A stretch of 64,000 bases of DNA from Micrococcales bacterium 72-143 (GTDB lineage: Bacteria; Actinomycetota; Actinomycetes; Actinomycetales; Microbacteriaceae): NCBI GenBank assembly GCA_001898835.1, contig MKVM01000001.1:1110466-1174465 (forward strand). Direction: 5' to 3'. The number at the start of each line of letters is the position of its first letter. Position 1 is the first letter of the stretch. Shown one piece after another: positions 47,769 through 55,509 of the stretch. The position numbers and the translations under genes are program-made. The notes under the pieces are model-generated. The model searched no databases, was not told the DNA's origin, and saw only the letters and a list, made by a program, of their open reading frames with translations.

Positions 47769-48844
47769 CGGATGGCGTCGAGGCGCGCCACCCCGATCTT
47801 GGAGTCCGCCATCCCGTAGAAGACGTAGTCCGCGCCGTCGATCCGCTCGATCGCCGTGGGGAAGACGACGTTGGAGACGATGCCGCTGGTCTCCTCGGCA
47901 GTGGAGGGCTCGAGGAGGGGCTGCTCGGTGCGCGCGATCACGACGCCGGGGTCGTCCGCTGAGAGGATGATCGCGCCCGCCGAGTACCTCACCGACTTCT
48001 GCACCTCGAAGGCACCGCCCGACATCGATCCGGCCACCCCGTGGTGCAGCAGCAGCCACCCCTCGTCGACCCGGACCGGCGCGGGGCCCGCGCCGATCTT
48101 GAGTCCCTCCCAGTCGTACACGGACCCGGCCACGAAACGGTGGCCCCCGAAGCGCACGATGCTGCGGATGTCGGCCTCGACCTCCGCCGCGGGGATGTAG
48201 GAGATCCAGATGCCCGGCCGGTCGTCGTCGATGCCGGCAGGCAGCGCCGCCGGCTCGTCCGGCTTGTTGAAGCTGAAATCCCACATCGGCCTGTGGAGGG
48301 CCGCGTAGCTGGGCACCCCGTCGGGACCCGTCACGACCTCGGGGAAGAACACGACGTCCTTGTTGGGGTAGAGGTTCAGGTCGATATCGAGGTCGTCATC
48401 GTAGTCGAAGAGGATCGGCCCGAGGCGACGCCACTCGACGAGGTCGGACGAGACCGCGATCGACGGCCGCGGGCCGGTGGGCCCGAAGGCGACGTAGGTC
48501 ATCACGTGCAGCCCGAGCGACGGGATCGTGGTGATCCGCGGATCCTCGGTGCCGCCGTGCTCGCGGCCGTGCTCCCAGGCGCGGTCGGGTTCGAGCACGA
48601 CCCCCTCGCGCTCGACCGAGACCGGCACGCCGCCATCGGTCACGATCCGCGCCTTGCCCACCCGGGAGCGGTTGCCCTCGGCCACGAGACGCGGGAAGAG
48701 GTAGAGCTGTCCGTCGTCGCTCCGGGCCGTGGCGGGATTCAGCACGCCCTCGACCTCGAGCGGGTTGCCCTCCTCGGGGGTCATCAACACCCCGACGCGG
48801 GTGAGCGTGTACGGGATGCGGGTGCTGGAGCTGGTGATGGACAC
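47765..48844 (-). CDS. GH130-family mannoside phosphorylase
   Basis: The 359-residue protein is a five-bladed-propeller glycoside phosphorylase. It shows EGVLNPATARSDDGQLYLFPRLV, the family hallmark GTEDPRITTIP, GPTGPRPSIAVSSDLVEW, and VRVDEGWLLLHHGVA. GH130 enzymes split beta-1,2- or beta-1,4-linked mannosides with inorganic phosphate into alpha-mannose 1-phosphate and a shorter sugar. The exact linkage cannot be read here. It has no signal peptide, so it works on imported oligosaccharides. GTG 48844 is the start. It lies 44 nt behind the permease gene. Confidence 0.9.
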   Translation of the reverse strand: MSITSSSTRIPYTLTRVGVLMTPEEGNPLEVEGVLNPATARSDDGQLYLFPRLVAEGNRSRVGKARIVTDGGVPVSVEREGVVLEPDRAWEHGREHGGTEDPRITTIPSLGLHVMTYVAFGPTGPRPSIAVSSDLVEWRRLGPILFDYDDDLDIDLNLYPNKDVVFFPEVVTGPDGVPSYAALHRPMWDFSFNKPDEPAALPAGIDDDRPGIWISYIPAAEVEADIRSIVRFGGHRFVAGSVYDWEGLKIGAGPAPVRVDEGWLLLHHGVAGSMSGGAFEVQKSVRYSAGAIILSADDPGVVIARTEQPLLEPSTAEETSGIVSNVVFPTAIERIDGADYVFYGMADSKIGVARLDAIR

Positions 48845-48888
48845 TATGTCGTTCTCTTTCTCTTTCTCGTTGGTTCTCGGGTGCGGTC

Positions 48889-49764
48889 TCAGCCCTTGAC
48901 GCTGCCGACGATGCCGCCGATGAGGTAGCGCTGCAGGAAGGCGAAGGCGGCGATGAGGGGCGCGGCAACGATGAGGGTCGCCGCCGCGAGCAGCCCCCAC
49001 TCGTTGTTGTAGGTGCCTTGGAAGGCGTACAGGCCGAGCGAGATCGGCGCCTTGGCCCGGTCCGGCAACAGCACGGTCGCCAGGATGATGTCGTTCCAGA
49101 TGCCGATCGACTGCAGGATGAAGACCGTCGCGAGCGCGGGCCTCGCCAGCGGGATCACGAACGAGAACAGGTACCGCCAGTATCCGACCCCGTCGACGGC
49201 GGCCGCCTCATCCAGTTCGACGGGGATCGACTTGGCGTAGGCGGACACGATGATCGGTCCGACGCCGACCGCGGCGGCCATGATCAGGATGTAGCCGAGC
49301 TGCGTGTTGTAGAGCCCCATCCGCAGCAGAAGCTGGAATTGCGTGATGATCGCGTTCGGCAGGAACAGCAGGATCACGAACAACGCGTTCCAGAGCTTCG
49401 GATGCTTGAGGTAGCCACGCGAGACCGGGAAGCCGATCACGAGCGAGACGAAGGTGCCGAGACCCGCCCCGCAGATCGTGTACAGGATGCTGTTGCCGAG
49501 GTACGCGCCGAAGTTGCCGCGCGACCATGCGACGAGGAAGTTGCCGAACTGGGGGCTGGTGACGATGCCCACCGGATCGGTGAAGAAGTCCTGCTGGCTC
49601 TTGAGCGCCGTGTTCACGAGGAAGAACAGCGGGAAGAGGTAGGCGATCATGACGAGCGCCACGAGGGTGTAGTTGACGATGGTCTGCGGCCGCACCCGGC
49701 GGCGATGCGGCTCCGGCTCGCGCTCGGGCTGCCGGGTCCCCAGGAGGGCGGTTGGCGTGGTCAC
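48889..49764 (-). CDS. Sugar ABC transporter permease (MalG-type)
   Basis: The 291-residue protein has six membrane helices and the permease motif EAAAVDGVGYWRYLFSFVIPLARP (EAA loop that docks the ATPase). The N-terminus is basic and Pro/Arg-rich. It is the second permease of a carbohydrate uptake transporter (CUT1) with the upstream permease and binding protein. There is no ATPase gene nearby, so a shared MsiK-like ATPase encoded elsewhere is expected. GTG 49764 overlaps the upstream stop (GTGA). Confidence 0.93.
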   Translation of the reverse strand: MTTPTALLGTRQPEREPEPHRRRVRPQTIVNYTLVALVMIAYLFPLFFLVNTALKSQQDFFTDPVGIVTSPQFGNFLVAWSRGNFGAYLGNSILYTICGAGLGTFVSLVIGFPVSRGYLKHPKLWNALFVILLFLPNAIITQFQLLLRMGLYNTQLGYILIMAAAVGVGPIIVSAYAKSIPVELDEAAAVDGVGYWRYLFSFVIPLARPALATVFILQSIGIWNDIILATVLLPDRAKAPISLGLYAFQGTYNNEWGLLAAATLIVAAPLIAAFAFLQRYLIGGIVGSVKG

Positions 49765-50669
49765 AGTCGGGCCTCCCGGCGACGCAGGTAGATCAGGACG
49801 AGGAACGAGAAGAGGGCGACGATGAAGAACTGGATCACGGAGATCGTCGCCGCGTAGCCCTGCGATTGGCCGAGCCCGCTCGTGGCGTTGCCGCCGAAGG
49901 CCTGCGAGAAGATCGCGAGCGAGAGCAGCTGGGTCGCCGAGTTGTTGGGCCCGGTGAGCACGTAGGCCAGCTGGTAGTTCTGCAGCGTGCCGACGATCGA
50001 GAGAAGGATGTTCGCCGTGATCGAGGGGGCCAGGAGCGGGATGGTGATGGTGCGGAAGCGCTGCCAGGCGCTCGCCCCGTCGATGTTCGCGGCCTCGTAG
50101 AGGTCCTCCGGGATCGCCTGGAGGCCCGCGAGGTAGATCACCACGTTGATGCCGAGCCCCATCCAGATCTGCACGAAGATCACGAGCCCGAGCGCCATGT
50201 TCGGGTCGCCGAAGAACGCCGAGTCGGCACCGAACCACGACCACACCGTTGCCGCCGGACCGGCGTTCGGGTTGAAGATGAGCGACCAGATGAGGCCGAT
50301 CACGACGACGCCGAGGATCGTCGGCAGGAAGACGACGGCGCGGAAGTAGGTGGTGCCCCGCATCTTCTGGTTGAAGAGGATGGCGATCGAGACCGCGAGG
50401 ATGTTCGTCACGATCACGACGACGAACGAGAAGACGAGCGTGTTGCGCAGCGCGTTGAGGTTGTAGCCGATCTTGGCGGGCGAGAACCAGCGCACGTAGT
50501 TGTCGAATCCGACCCAGTTCACGGGGAGGCCCGGAAGACCGCGGATGTCGGTGAACGAGATGCCGAAGACGGCGACCGCGGGCACCAGTGCGAAGAGCGC
50601 GATGACCGCGATCCCGAACCAGAAGGTGATGCGCAACGGGAGGCGTCTGCCGAAGGGGAAGTAGTTCAT
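49761..50669 (-). CDS. Sugar ABC transporter permease (MalF-type)
   Basis: The 302-residue protein has six membrane helices and the EAA loop EDLYEAANIDGASAWQRFRTITIPLLAPS. The N-terminal helix follows MNYFPFGRRLPLRI. It forms the channel with the following permease. It lies 77 nt after the binding-protein gene, the order usual for CUT1 systems. Confidence 0.93.
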   Translation of the reverse strand: MNYFPFGRRLPLRITFWFGIAVIALFALVPAVAVFGISFTDIRGLPGLPVNWVGFDNYVRWFSPAKIGYNLNALRNTLVFSFVVVIVTNILAVSIAILFNQKMRGTTYFRAVVFLPTILGVVVIGLIWSLIFNPNAGPAATVWSWFGADSAFFGDPNMALGLVIFVQIWMGLGINVVIYLAGLQAIPEDLYEAANIDGASAWQRFRTITIPLLAPSITANILLSIVGTLQNYQLAYVLTGPNNSATQLLSLAIFSQAFGGNATSGLGQSQGYAATISVIQFFIVALFSFLVLIYLRRREARL

Positions 50670-50746
50670 GTCGGGTCCTTGTGACGGGAAGCGGACGAGA
50701 GGCGGGGTGCCGACCGAGTGCGGTCGGCACCCCGCTCATCCGATTG

Positions 50747-52075
50747 TCAGCCCGCTGCCGCCCAGTCGGCCTGGGCGGCCTCGGCGGCCTCCTGCGGCGT
50801 CAGGGTGCCCATCGGGGCGATGGCCGGGTAGTTGAACGGGTTGATCGCCGCCTGACCGGCGTCGACGTTGACCGTCCAGAGGGTGTCCCATGCGGGCGTG
50901 AACGTGGCGGTGTACTGCTCGAGGCCCTGGAGGAAGTCGCTCGCCGGGATGTTCGGCTGGGCCGGGGCGAAGCCGCAGATCTCGATGAAGGTCTTGTAGT
51001 TCTCCGGGTCGGAGAAGAACTCCAGGTAGGCGAGGGCGGCGTCCTTGTTGGGCGCGTTGCTCGCCGCGACGAGCCGCAGCTCGACCTTGCCTCCGAGGGT
51101 GGCGTTGTCCTCGGCCTTCTCGCTCACGGGGAGCGGGAAGTAGCCGTAGTCGAACGCTCCGTTGACAGCGGCGTCGATCGTCGTCTGGTTCCAGGTGCCG
51201 TCGATGGTCATCGCGACGTCACCGGAGGCGAAGAGTCCCGGCACCGCGTTGTATGCGACGCCCGCGAAATTCGGGTCGGCGGCGTCATACAGAGCCTTGA
51301 CGCGCTCGAGAACCTCGACCTCGGTGTCTCCCGTGAGCTTCGCGGTTCCCTTCCACAGGTCCTCGGCGAGCTTCTCCTTGTCCGCGGTGCTCGGATAGAG
51401 CCCCTGGACGGCGGCGATCATGCCGAGTCCGGCCGGCCAGCTGTCCTTGCCGCCGATGCCGAGAGGCGTGATGCCCGCGCCCTTGAGCGTGCTGACGACG
51501 TTCTCCCACTCGCTCCACGTGGTCGGGACGGAGAGACCGTTCGCCTCGAACACCTGCTTGTTGTAGTAAACGCCCGTGTAGTAGCTGAGGCCCGTGGGCA
51601 GGGTGTAGGTCTTGCCCTTGTACTTGAGAGCGTCGATCACCGTGGGCGTGTAGTTCTTGACGAAGTCGTAGTCCGACAGGTCCACGAAGAGCCCGGCGTC
51701 TGCGGCGAGGTTGTCGTCGCTCTGCGACGCGTCGCCCACGTACTTCGGCGTCTCGCGCGGCGCGGCGAGGGTGACGTCGAGGTTGCCCGCCGTCAGCCGC
51801 GAGGAGCGGGACGACATGAACGCCTCGTTGGGCACGGACTGGTAGTCGACCTTGATGTCCGGGTACTTCTTCTCGAAGGCCTCGTTGATCGCCGCAAACG
51901 CCGCGTCGGATCCGGGGGCGCTGCCGGTGAGGATCGTGAGGGTGCCGGAGAGGTCTCCGGACGGCTTGTCGCTCGTGCCGCTGCAGGCTGCGAGAGACGT
52001 GACGACGGCGACGCTTCCCGCGACGCCGAGAGCGATTCCGCGAAGACGACGTCCCCGGGTTCCGCGAATTGCCAT
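50747..52075 (-). CDS. Sugar ABC transporter substrate-binding lipoprotein
   Basis: The 442-residue protein has a signal peptide with lipobox SLAAC, Cys at residue 31, and then the periplasmic-binding-protein fold of family 1 (MalE-like): GTLTILTGSAPGSDAAFAAI, YKGKTYTLPTGLSYYTGVYY, FASGDVAMTIDGTWN, and EFFSDPENYKTFI. ATG 52075 is preceded by AAAGGAG at 6 nt. The promoter -10 (52129-52134) and LacI operator (52104-52117) lie just upstream, so the whole cluster is repressed until the sugar binds LacI. It probably binds mannose-containing oligosaccharides, inferred from neighbours. Confidence 0.95.
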   Translation of the reverse strand: MAIRGTRGRRLRGIALGVAGSVAVVTSLAACSGTSDKPSGDLSGTLTILTGSAPGSDAAFAAINEAFEKKYPDIKVDYQSVPNEAFMSSRSSRLTAGNLDVTLAAPRETPKYVGDASQSDDNLAADAGLFVDLSDYDFVKNYTPTVIDALKYKGKTYTLPTGLSYYTGVYYNKQVFEANGLSVPTTWSEWENVVSTLKGAGITPLGIGGKDSWPAGLGMIAAVQGLYPSTADKEKLAEDLWKGTAKLTGDTEVEVLERVKALYDAADPNFAGVAYNAVPGLFASGDVAMTIDGTWNQTTIDAAVNGAFDYGYFPLPVSEKAEDNATLGGKVELRLVAASNAPNKDAALAYLEFFSDPENYKTFIEICGFAPAQPNIPASDFLQGLEQYTATFTPAWDTLWTVNVDAGQAAINPFNYPAIAPMGTLTPQEAAEAAQADWAAAG

Positions 52076-52103
52076 GGTGCACTCCTTTGTGATGGGCAAG
52101 AAG

Positions 52104-52134
52104 CCGAAACGTTTCGGGCTTTTGCCAGAGACTA
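52104..52134 (-). promoter_or_regulatory. Promoter -10 and perfect LacI operator of the sugar cluster
   Basis: CCGAAACGTTTCGG at 52104-52117 is a perfect 14-bp palindrome of the LacI/CcpA class. TAGTCT at 52129-52134 (minus strand) is a good -10 box, so transcription would start near 52122 and the operator lies immediately after the start, an ideal repressor position. The LacI-type gene is divergent, 125 nt away. Confidence 0.8.
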
Positions 52135-52229
52135 ACACACGGACGCGGAAGCGCAACCCGCGGACTGCGACTGCGACTGTGACGGATCGGTGACACGCCC
52201 GCCGGATCAGTCGCACGCGCACCTGCCAG

Positions 52230-52235
52230 TACAGT
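52230..52235 (+). promoter_or_regulatory. -10 box giving a leaderless lacI-type mRNA
   Basis: TACAGT lies exactly 6 nt before ATG 52242. Transcription would then start at or next to the ATG, a leaderless arrangement frequent in actinobacteria. No ribosome site is seen. Confidence 0.55.
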
Positions 52236-52241
52236 GTGGGC

Positions 52242-53270
52242 ATGAGCCCTCAGGAGCGGACGCACGCGACGATCGTCGACGTCGCGAACCGTGCCGGGGT
52301 AGCCATCAGCTCCGCGTCGGCCGCCCTGAACGACCGTCCTGGCGTCTCGCCCAGCACCCGCGACCGCATCCGGAAGGTCGCCGCCGAGCTGGGCTACGTG
52401 CCCTCGATCCGCGGTCGCTCGCTCTCGACCAAGCGAGCCTTCTCGGTCGGGTTCGTCGTCGAACGCGACTTCGCGGTGCTCGAGGCCGACCCCTTCTTCG
52501 GAGCCTTCATCGGCGGCATCGAGGAGACCCTCGAGCCCAACGGGTACGCGCTCTCGCTGCAGATCGCGGGCAGCGCGGAGTCGAGCCTCGACCGGCAGGT
52601 GAAGCTCGCCGACGCGCGGCGCGTCGACGGCGTCTTCCTCAGCGAGATCCGGATCGACGACCCGAGGATCGAGGCGCTCCGCACGCGCGGCCTCCCCGCC
52701 GTCGGCATCAACCCCGATGCCGGCTTCCCGTTCCCCGCCGTACGGCAGGACAGCGCAGTCGCCATCCACGAGCTCGTGCAGGAGATGGTCGACCTCGGCC
52801 ACCGCCGGATCGCCCACGTGATGGGTCGCGAGTCGTATGTGCACACCGAGCAGCGTCTGGCAGCCTGGCGCGACGCCATGTCGAGTGCGAAGCTGCCCGC
52901 GAAGACCGTCGTCGAGGGCGGCTTCACCTACGAAGGCGGCGTACGCGCCGCCGACCGGCTTCTGAGCCGCAAGCAGCGGCCGACCGCCGTGTTCTGCGCG
53001 AACGACCTCATGGCGCTGGGGTTCATGAATCGCGCGGCCGAACTCGGCCTCAGCATCCCCGACGACATCTCGGTCGCCGGTTTCGACGGGATCTCGGTCG
53101 GGGAGTACATCCGTCCCCGGCTGACATCCATCCGTACGGATCCGCGCGCGCTCGGACGCGAGAGCGCACGGGTGCTGCTCGAGCTCATCGACGGCGAGGC
53201 GCCCGCCGACGTCGAGATCCCGCCCGCGACCGTCCTGTCGCGTGACTCGCTCGGCCCCGCACCCCGCTGA
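52242..53270 (+). CDS. LacI-family transcriptional repressor
   Basis: The 342-residue protein has the LacI headpiece at 12-60: ATIVDVANRAGVAISSASAALNDRPGVSPSTRDRI. The hinge-helix segment GRSLSTKR follows, then a periplasmic-binding-type effector domain with FCANDLMALGFMN and SVAGFDGISVGEYIRPRLTSI near the end. It is divergent from the sugar cluster and most probably binds CCGAARCGTTTCGG sites. The effector is presumably a sugar of the pathway. The ATG at 52242 is preferred over GTG 52236 because of the -10 box at 6 nt. Confidence 0.94.
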   Translation: MSPQERTHATIVDVANRAGVAISSASAALNDRPGVSPSTRDRIRKVAAELGYVPSIRGRSLSTKRAFSVGFVVERDFAVLEADPFFGAFIGGIEETLEPNGYALSLQIAGSAESSLDRQVKLADARRVDGVFLSEIRIDDPRIEALRTRGLPAVGINPDAGFPFPAVRQDSAVAIHELVQEMVDLGHRRIAHVMGRESYVHTEQRLAAWRDAMSSAKLPAKTVVEGGFTYEGGVRAADRLLSRKQRPTAVFCANDLMALGFMNRAAELGLSIPDDISVAGFDGISVGEYIRPRLTSIRTDPRALGRESARVLLELIDGEAPADVEIPPATVLSRDSLGPAPR

Positions 53271-53273
53271 GCC

Positions 53274-53286
53274 GGCGCCAGGCGCC
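53274..53286. terminator. Small hairpin between convergent genes
   Basis: GGCGCCAGGCGCC can fold as a 5-bp GC stem with a 3-nt loop. It sits in the 17-nt gap between the lacI-type stop and the esterase stop. There is no T-run, so its terminator role is only a possibility. Confidence 0.35.
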
Positions 53287-53287
53287 C

Positions 53288-54466
53288 TCAGGTCTCGATA
53301 GGCTGCGGCCCGAAAGCAGGCAACGGCAGGTCCGCCTCGTCGACAGCGAGGCACACCGGGTCGAACCCCTGGCCGTAGGAGAGCCGGACACCGGCGAGCT
53401 CCGCGGGGTCGAGGGGCGACGTCACGACGAGGATCGACGAGCGGTCCCCCGGATCCGGTTGCGCGTCGACGACGCGCAACCGCCCGATGGCCACCCCGTC
53501 GGCGTCGCAGAGGGTGAAGCCGGGGAGATGGCTCCCCTCACGCCAGCCCCCGCGGACGCCCGTGCAGCGCACGCGGAGCACGAGGTGACCGTTGGCTCCC
53601 GGACCGAGGGACTCCACCCGTTCCACGTCCGGGCCCGTCGCGTGCTCGAGCGCGAGCAGCGCCATCCGCCGCCCGAGCCGCGCGAGTCCCGGGGCGCCCA
53701 CGTGGATCGGGTCCGAGAGGCCGAGATCGACGGCCGAGACCACCGCGGTCGCGCGCATCCGCCGCGGCAGCCTCCGCTGGGCCTCGCGGATGCGGTCCCA
53801 CGAGCGCTCCGTGAGCTCGCCGGGGTCGACGGCGCCGGCGAACCGTCCGAGCTGGACGACGATCACCGGCAGCTCCGGCTCGCCGAGATCCGCGCGGAGA
53901 CGAGCCACCCACGCATCGAACCGCTCCGCATAGTCCGCGGAACGCACGGGAGTCGCATCCGACTCCCCCTGATACCAGAGCACGCCGCGGATCGCGACGC
54001 CGGCACGCGAGCGGGCGCGGCCGACCCGGTCGAGCATCGACCCGTAGAGCGTCTCGAGCGAATCGACAGGCGCCCCGCCGAAGCCGGGCGCCCACTGCTC
54101 GAGCGCCGTGCCCCCGTGCGCGCACGGGATCAGGCCCACGCGCTCCCCCGTCGCGTCGGCGAGGCGCGAGGCGAACGCAGGCCCCAGCCCCGCGCCCACC
54201 CGTCGACCCTCCGCCTGCCGTCGCGCGAGCTCCCCGTCGCTCAGCCGCGCGTCCTCCCCGGTGAGACCCGCGCGCTCGAGCTCCCGATGCACCGGCGTGT
54301 AGCTCTCCCACAGCCGGTGCAGCGGCTCGGCGGCATCCGTCCATCGACCCGAGCTCGCGAGCACCTCCACCCGCGGGTCCACGGCGACCGCTCGCCGGGG
54401 GTCGCCGAGGGGCGCGAAGCCCTGCATGTTGGACTGCCCCGCGAGGATCCAGGTACTCAGGTACAT
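53288..54466 (-). CDS. Sialate O-acetylesterase-like SGNH esterase (SASA domain)
   Basis: The 392-residue protein starts MYLSTWILAGQSNMQGFAPLG, block I (GQSNM with catalytic Ser). The middle GVLWYQGESDAT is the SASA hallmark, and the catalytic His is expected in LSDPIHVGAPGLARLGRRM. A beta-rich C-terminal domain of about 110 residues follows. There is no signal peptide. Such esterases remove acetyl groups from sugars. Its promoter carries a LacI operator, so it belongs to the sugar regulon, probably deacetylating mannosides. ATG 54466 has AGAGGG upstream. Confidence 0.9.
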   Translation of the reverse strand: MYLSTWILAGQSNMQGFAPLGDPRRAVAVDPRVEVLASSGRWTDAAEPLHRLWESYTPVHRELERAGLTGEDARLSDGELARRQAEGRRVGAGLGPAFASRLADATGERVGLIPCAHGGTALEQWAPGFGGAPVDSLETLYGSMLDRVGRARSRAGVAIRGVLWYQGESDATPVRSADYAERFDAWVARLRADLGEPELPVIVVQLGRFAGAVDPGELTERSWDRIREAQRRLPRRMRATAVVSAVDLGLSDPIHVGAPGLARLGRRMALLALEHATGPDVERVESLGPGANGHLVLRVRCTGVRGGWREGSHLPGFTLCDADGVAIGRLRVVDAQPDPGDRSSILVVTSPLDPAELAGVRLSYGQGFDPVCLAVDEADLPLPAFGPQPIET

Positions 54467-54520
54467 GCTCGCCCTCTTCAACGAATCCGGGTGCGTCGCA
54501 GAAGCGATCCGGTGTGCCGG

Positions 54521-54547
54521 ACAGTAGCAGCCTCCGAAGCGTTTCGC
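54521..54547 (-). promoter_or_regulatory. Promoter -10 and LacI-type operator of the acetylesterase gene
   Basis: TACTGT at 54521-54526 (minus strand) is a -10 box. CGAAGCGTTTCG at 54535-54546, within the wider CCGAAGCGTTTCGC, lies 8 nt further upstream, where a repressor would cover the promoter. Its left part is identical to the site at 43717-43730. The 205 nt between 54547 and the terminator at 54752 hold nothing I recognise. Confidence 0.7.
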
Positions 54548-54751
54548 TAGCGAGCGCGACGAAGCGCCCGCCGGCGGATTCGCCGGTCCGGAACGCGGCC
54601 CTCCGTCCCAGCCCTGTTGAGGACGACCGCAGGGTCCGTGCTGTGCTGGCGCACCTCCAGGCAGAGCGCGGCTGACTGCTCTCCGGCGGCCCGCTACCGC
54701 TGAGAGCGCCAAGGACGATTGGGGGCGCACAGCGACTCATCGGCGGAGATG

Positions 54752-54781
54752 CGAAAACCCCCGCCTGAGCGAGGGTTTTCG
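54752..54781. terminator. Intrinsic terminator behind the tRNA-Glu fragment
   Basis: CGAAAACCC at 54752-54760 and GGGTTTTCG at 54773-54781 form a 9-bp stem with T/A-rich base on both strands, a classical two-way terminator. On the minus strand it directly follows the tRNA-Glu 3' end, so it is the original terminator of the tRNA gene that remained on the chromosome side of the island. Confidence 0.8.
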
Positions 54782-54784
54782 TCG

Positions 54785-54830
54785 TGGTGACCCCAGCGGG
54801 ATTCGAACCCGCGTTACCGCCGTGAGAGGG
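54785..54830 (-). other. 3' half of tRNA-Glu(CTC): attachment-site scar of a genomic island
   Basis: On the minus strand the sequence runs from the anticodon loop CTCTCAC (anticodon CTC at 54824-54826) through GGCGG, TAACGC, the T arm GCGGGTTCGAATCCCGC (54796-54812) to the acceptor TGGGGTC, A and CCA (54785-54787). The 5' half does not follow: upstream of 54830 the sequence neither pairs with the anticodon stem nor contains the GACCCCA acceptor strand. A truncated tRNA 3' end of this size is what tRNA-targeting integrases leave. The island therefore lies to the right, and the intact tRNA-Glu is expected at its far end, beyond the window. Confidence 0.8.
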
Positions 54831-55158
54831 GGTTCGGCTCCCCCGGAACTGCGTGCCGGACCCCGTTCTGCCCTGTGTTTACAGGGGTTCCGCGTGCGTG
54901 GAGTGCGTCAGGGAACGTCTCGTCGTCAGCGTTCGTTGCCAGAATGTTGCCACGTTTCCGCCCCTGCGGAGGCGGGTAATCCTGGTGCCTCGGGTCGCTT
55001 GTCGAGTGTGACGAGAAGCCCGCGCCTGACCCGCTCTCCCAGCTTGCGGGGTCGCGCCGGATGCCGCAACACCGCTCGCTCTGCTCGGATGTTGCACCCT
55101 CCGTCCCGACCCCGCCAACAGCAGGGAGCGGGTCCGGGGCGGGAGCAGACCGGCAAGG
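54831..55158. other. Island left end without recognisable genes
   Basis: These 328 nt between the attachment scar and the toxin promoter contain only short frames in GC-rich sequence. I see no integrase, excisionase or clear repeat. The integrase, if it remains, is probably at the other end of the island. Confidence 0.5.
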
Positions 55159-55164
55159 TAGAAT
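55159..55164 (+). promoter_or_regulatory. -10 box of the toxin-antitoxin operon
   Basis: TAGAAT lies 27 nt before ATG 55192, and the ribosome site GAGGTGAT 3-10 nt before the ATG. No clear -35 hexamer is seen. Confidence 0.45.
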
Positions 55165-55191
55165 GAGGAACGACGAAGCAGAGGTGATCCC

Positions 55192-55509
55192 ATGAGCGTG
55201 ACGATTCCGAGCGCGATCCCGGCCGAGTCTCTGCGCGCCTGGTACGACGACGAGCCCCGCGTGAGCGACGTGGCCCTCTACGACATGACCGCCCAGGGCG
55301 CGACCACCCTGGCCTCCGTGCTGATCGAGCGGCAGCTCGCCACGGCCGACGAGCGCGAGCGCGAGTATTGGGCCGCACGGGTGCGCCTGGTGAATCAGCA
55401 GCGCACGGCGCTGGATCCGGACGACCGGCTCGGGCTGATCGCCCAGCAGCAGGCGTGGCTCGATGAGATCGACGCCCTGACCGGCCAGGCGAGCCGCCGG
55501 ATCGCGTGA
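55192..55509 (+). CDS. Probable antitoxin of a zeta-type toxin pair
   Basis: The 105-residue helical, acidic protein (SVTIPSAIPAESLRAWYDDE, ERQLATADEREREYWAARV) has no recognised domain. It precedes a zeta-type toxin gene and overlaps it by 4 nt (GTGA), the order of antitoxin before toxin. Epsilon antitoxins are also small and helical, but sequence similarity is not evident, so the role is deduced from position. Confidence 0.65.
   Translation: MSVTIPSAIPAESLRAWYDDEPRVSDVALYDMTAQGATTLASVLIERQLATADEREREYWAARVRLVNQQRTALDPDDRLGLIAQQQAWLDEIDALTGQASRRIA

Noticed and set aside
53522-53537. GGGGAGATGGCTCCCC inverted repeat as another regulon site
   Set aside because: It lies inside the coding region of the acetylesterase, has different spacing and no promoter nearby.
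54720-54831. An intact tRNA-Glu gene
   Set aside because: Only the anticodon-loop to CCA part is present. The anticodon stem and acceptor 5' strands are missing upstream of 54830.
54831-55158. An integrase or excisionase gene next to the attachment scar
   Set aside because: No frame of adequate length shows the catalytic Arg/His/Tyr pattern; only short shadow frames exist.
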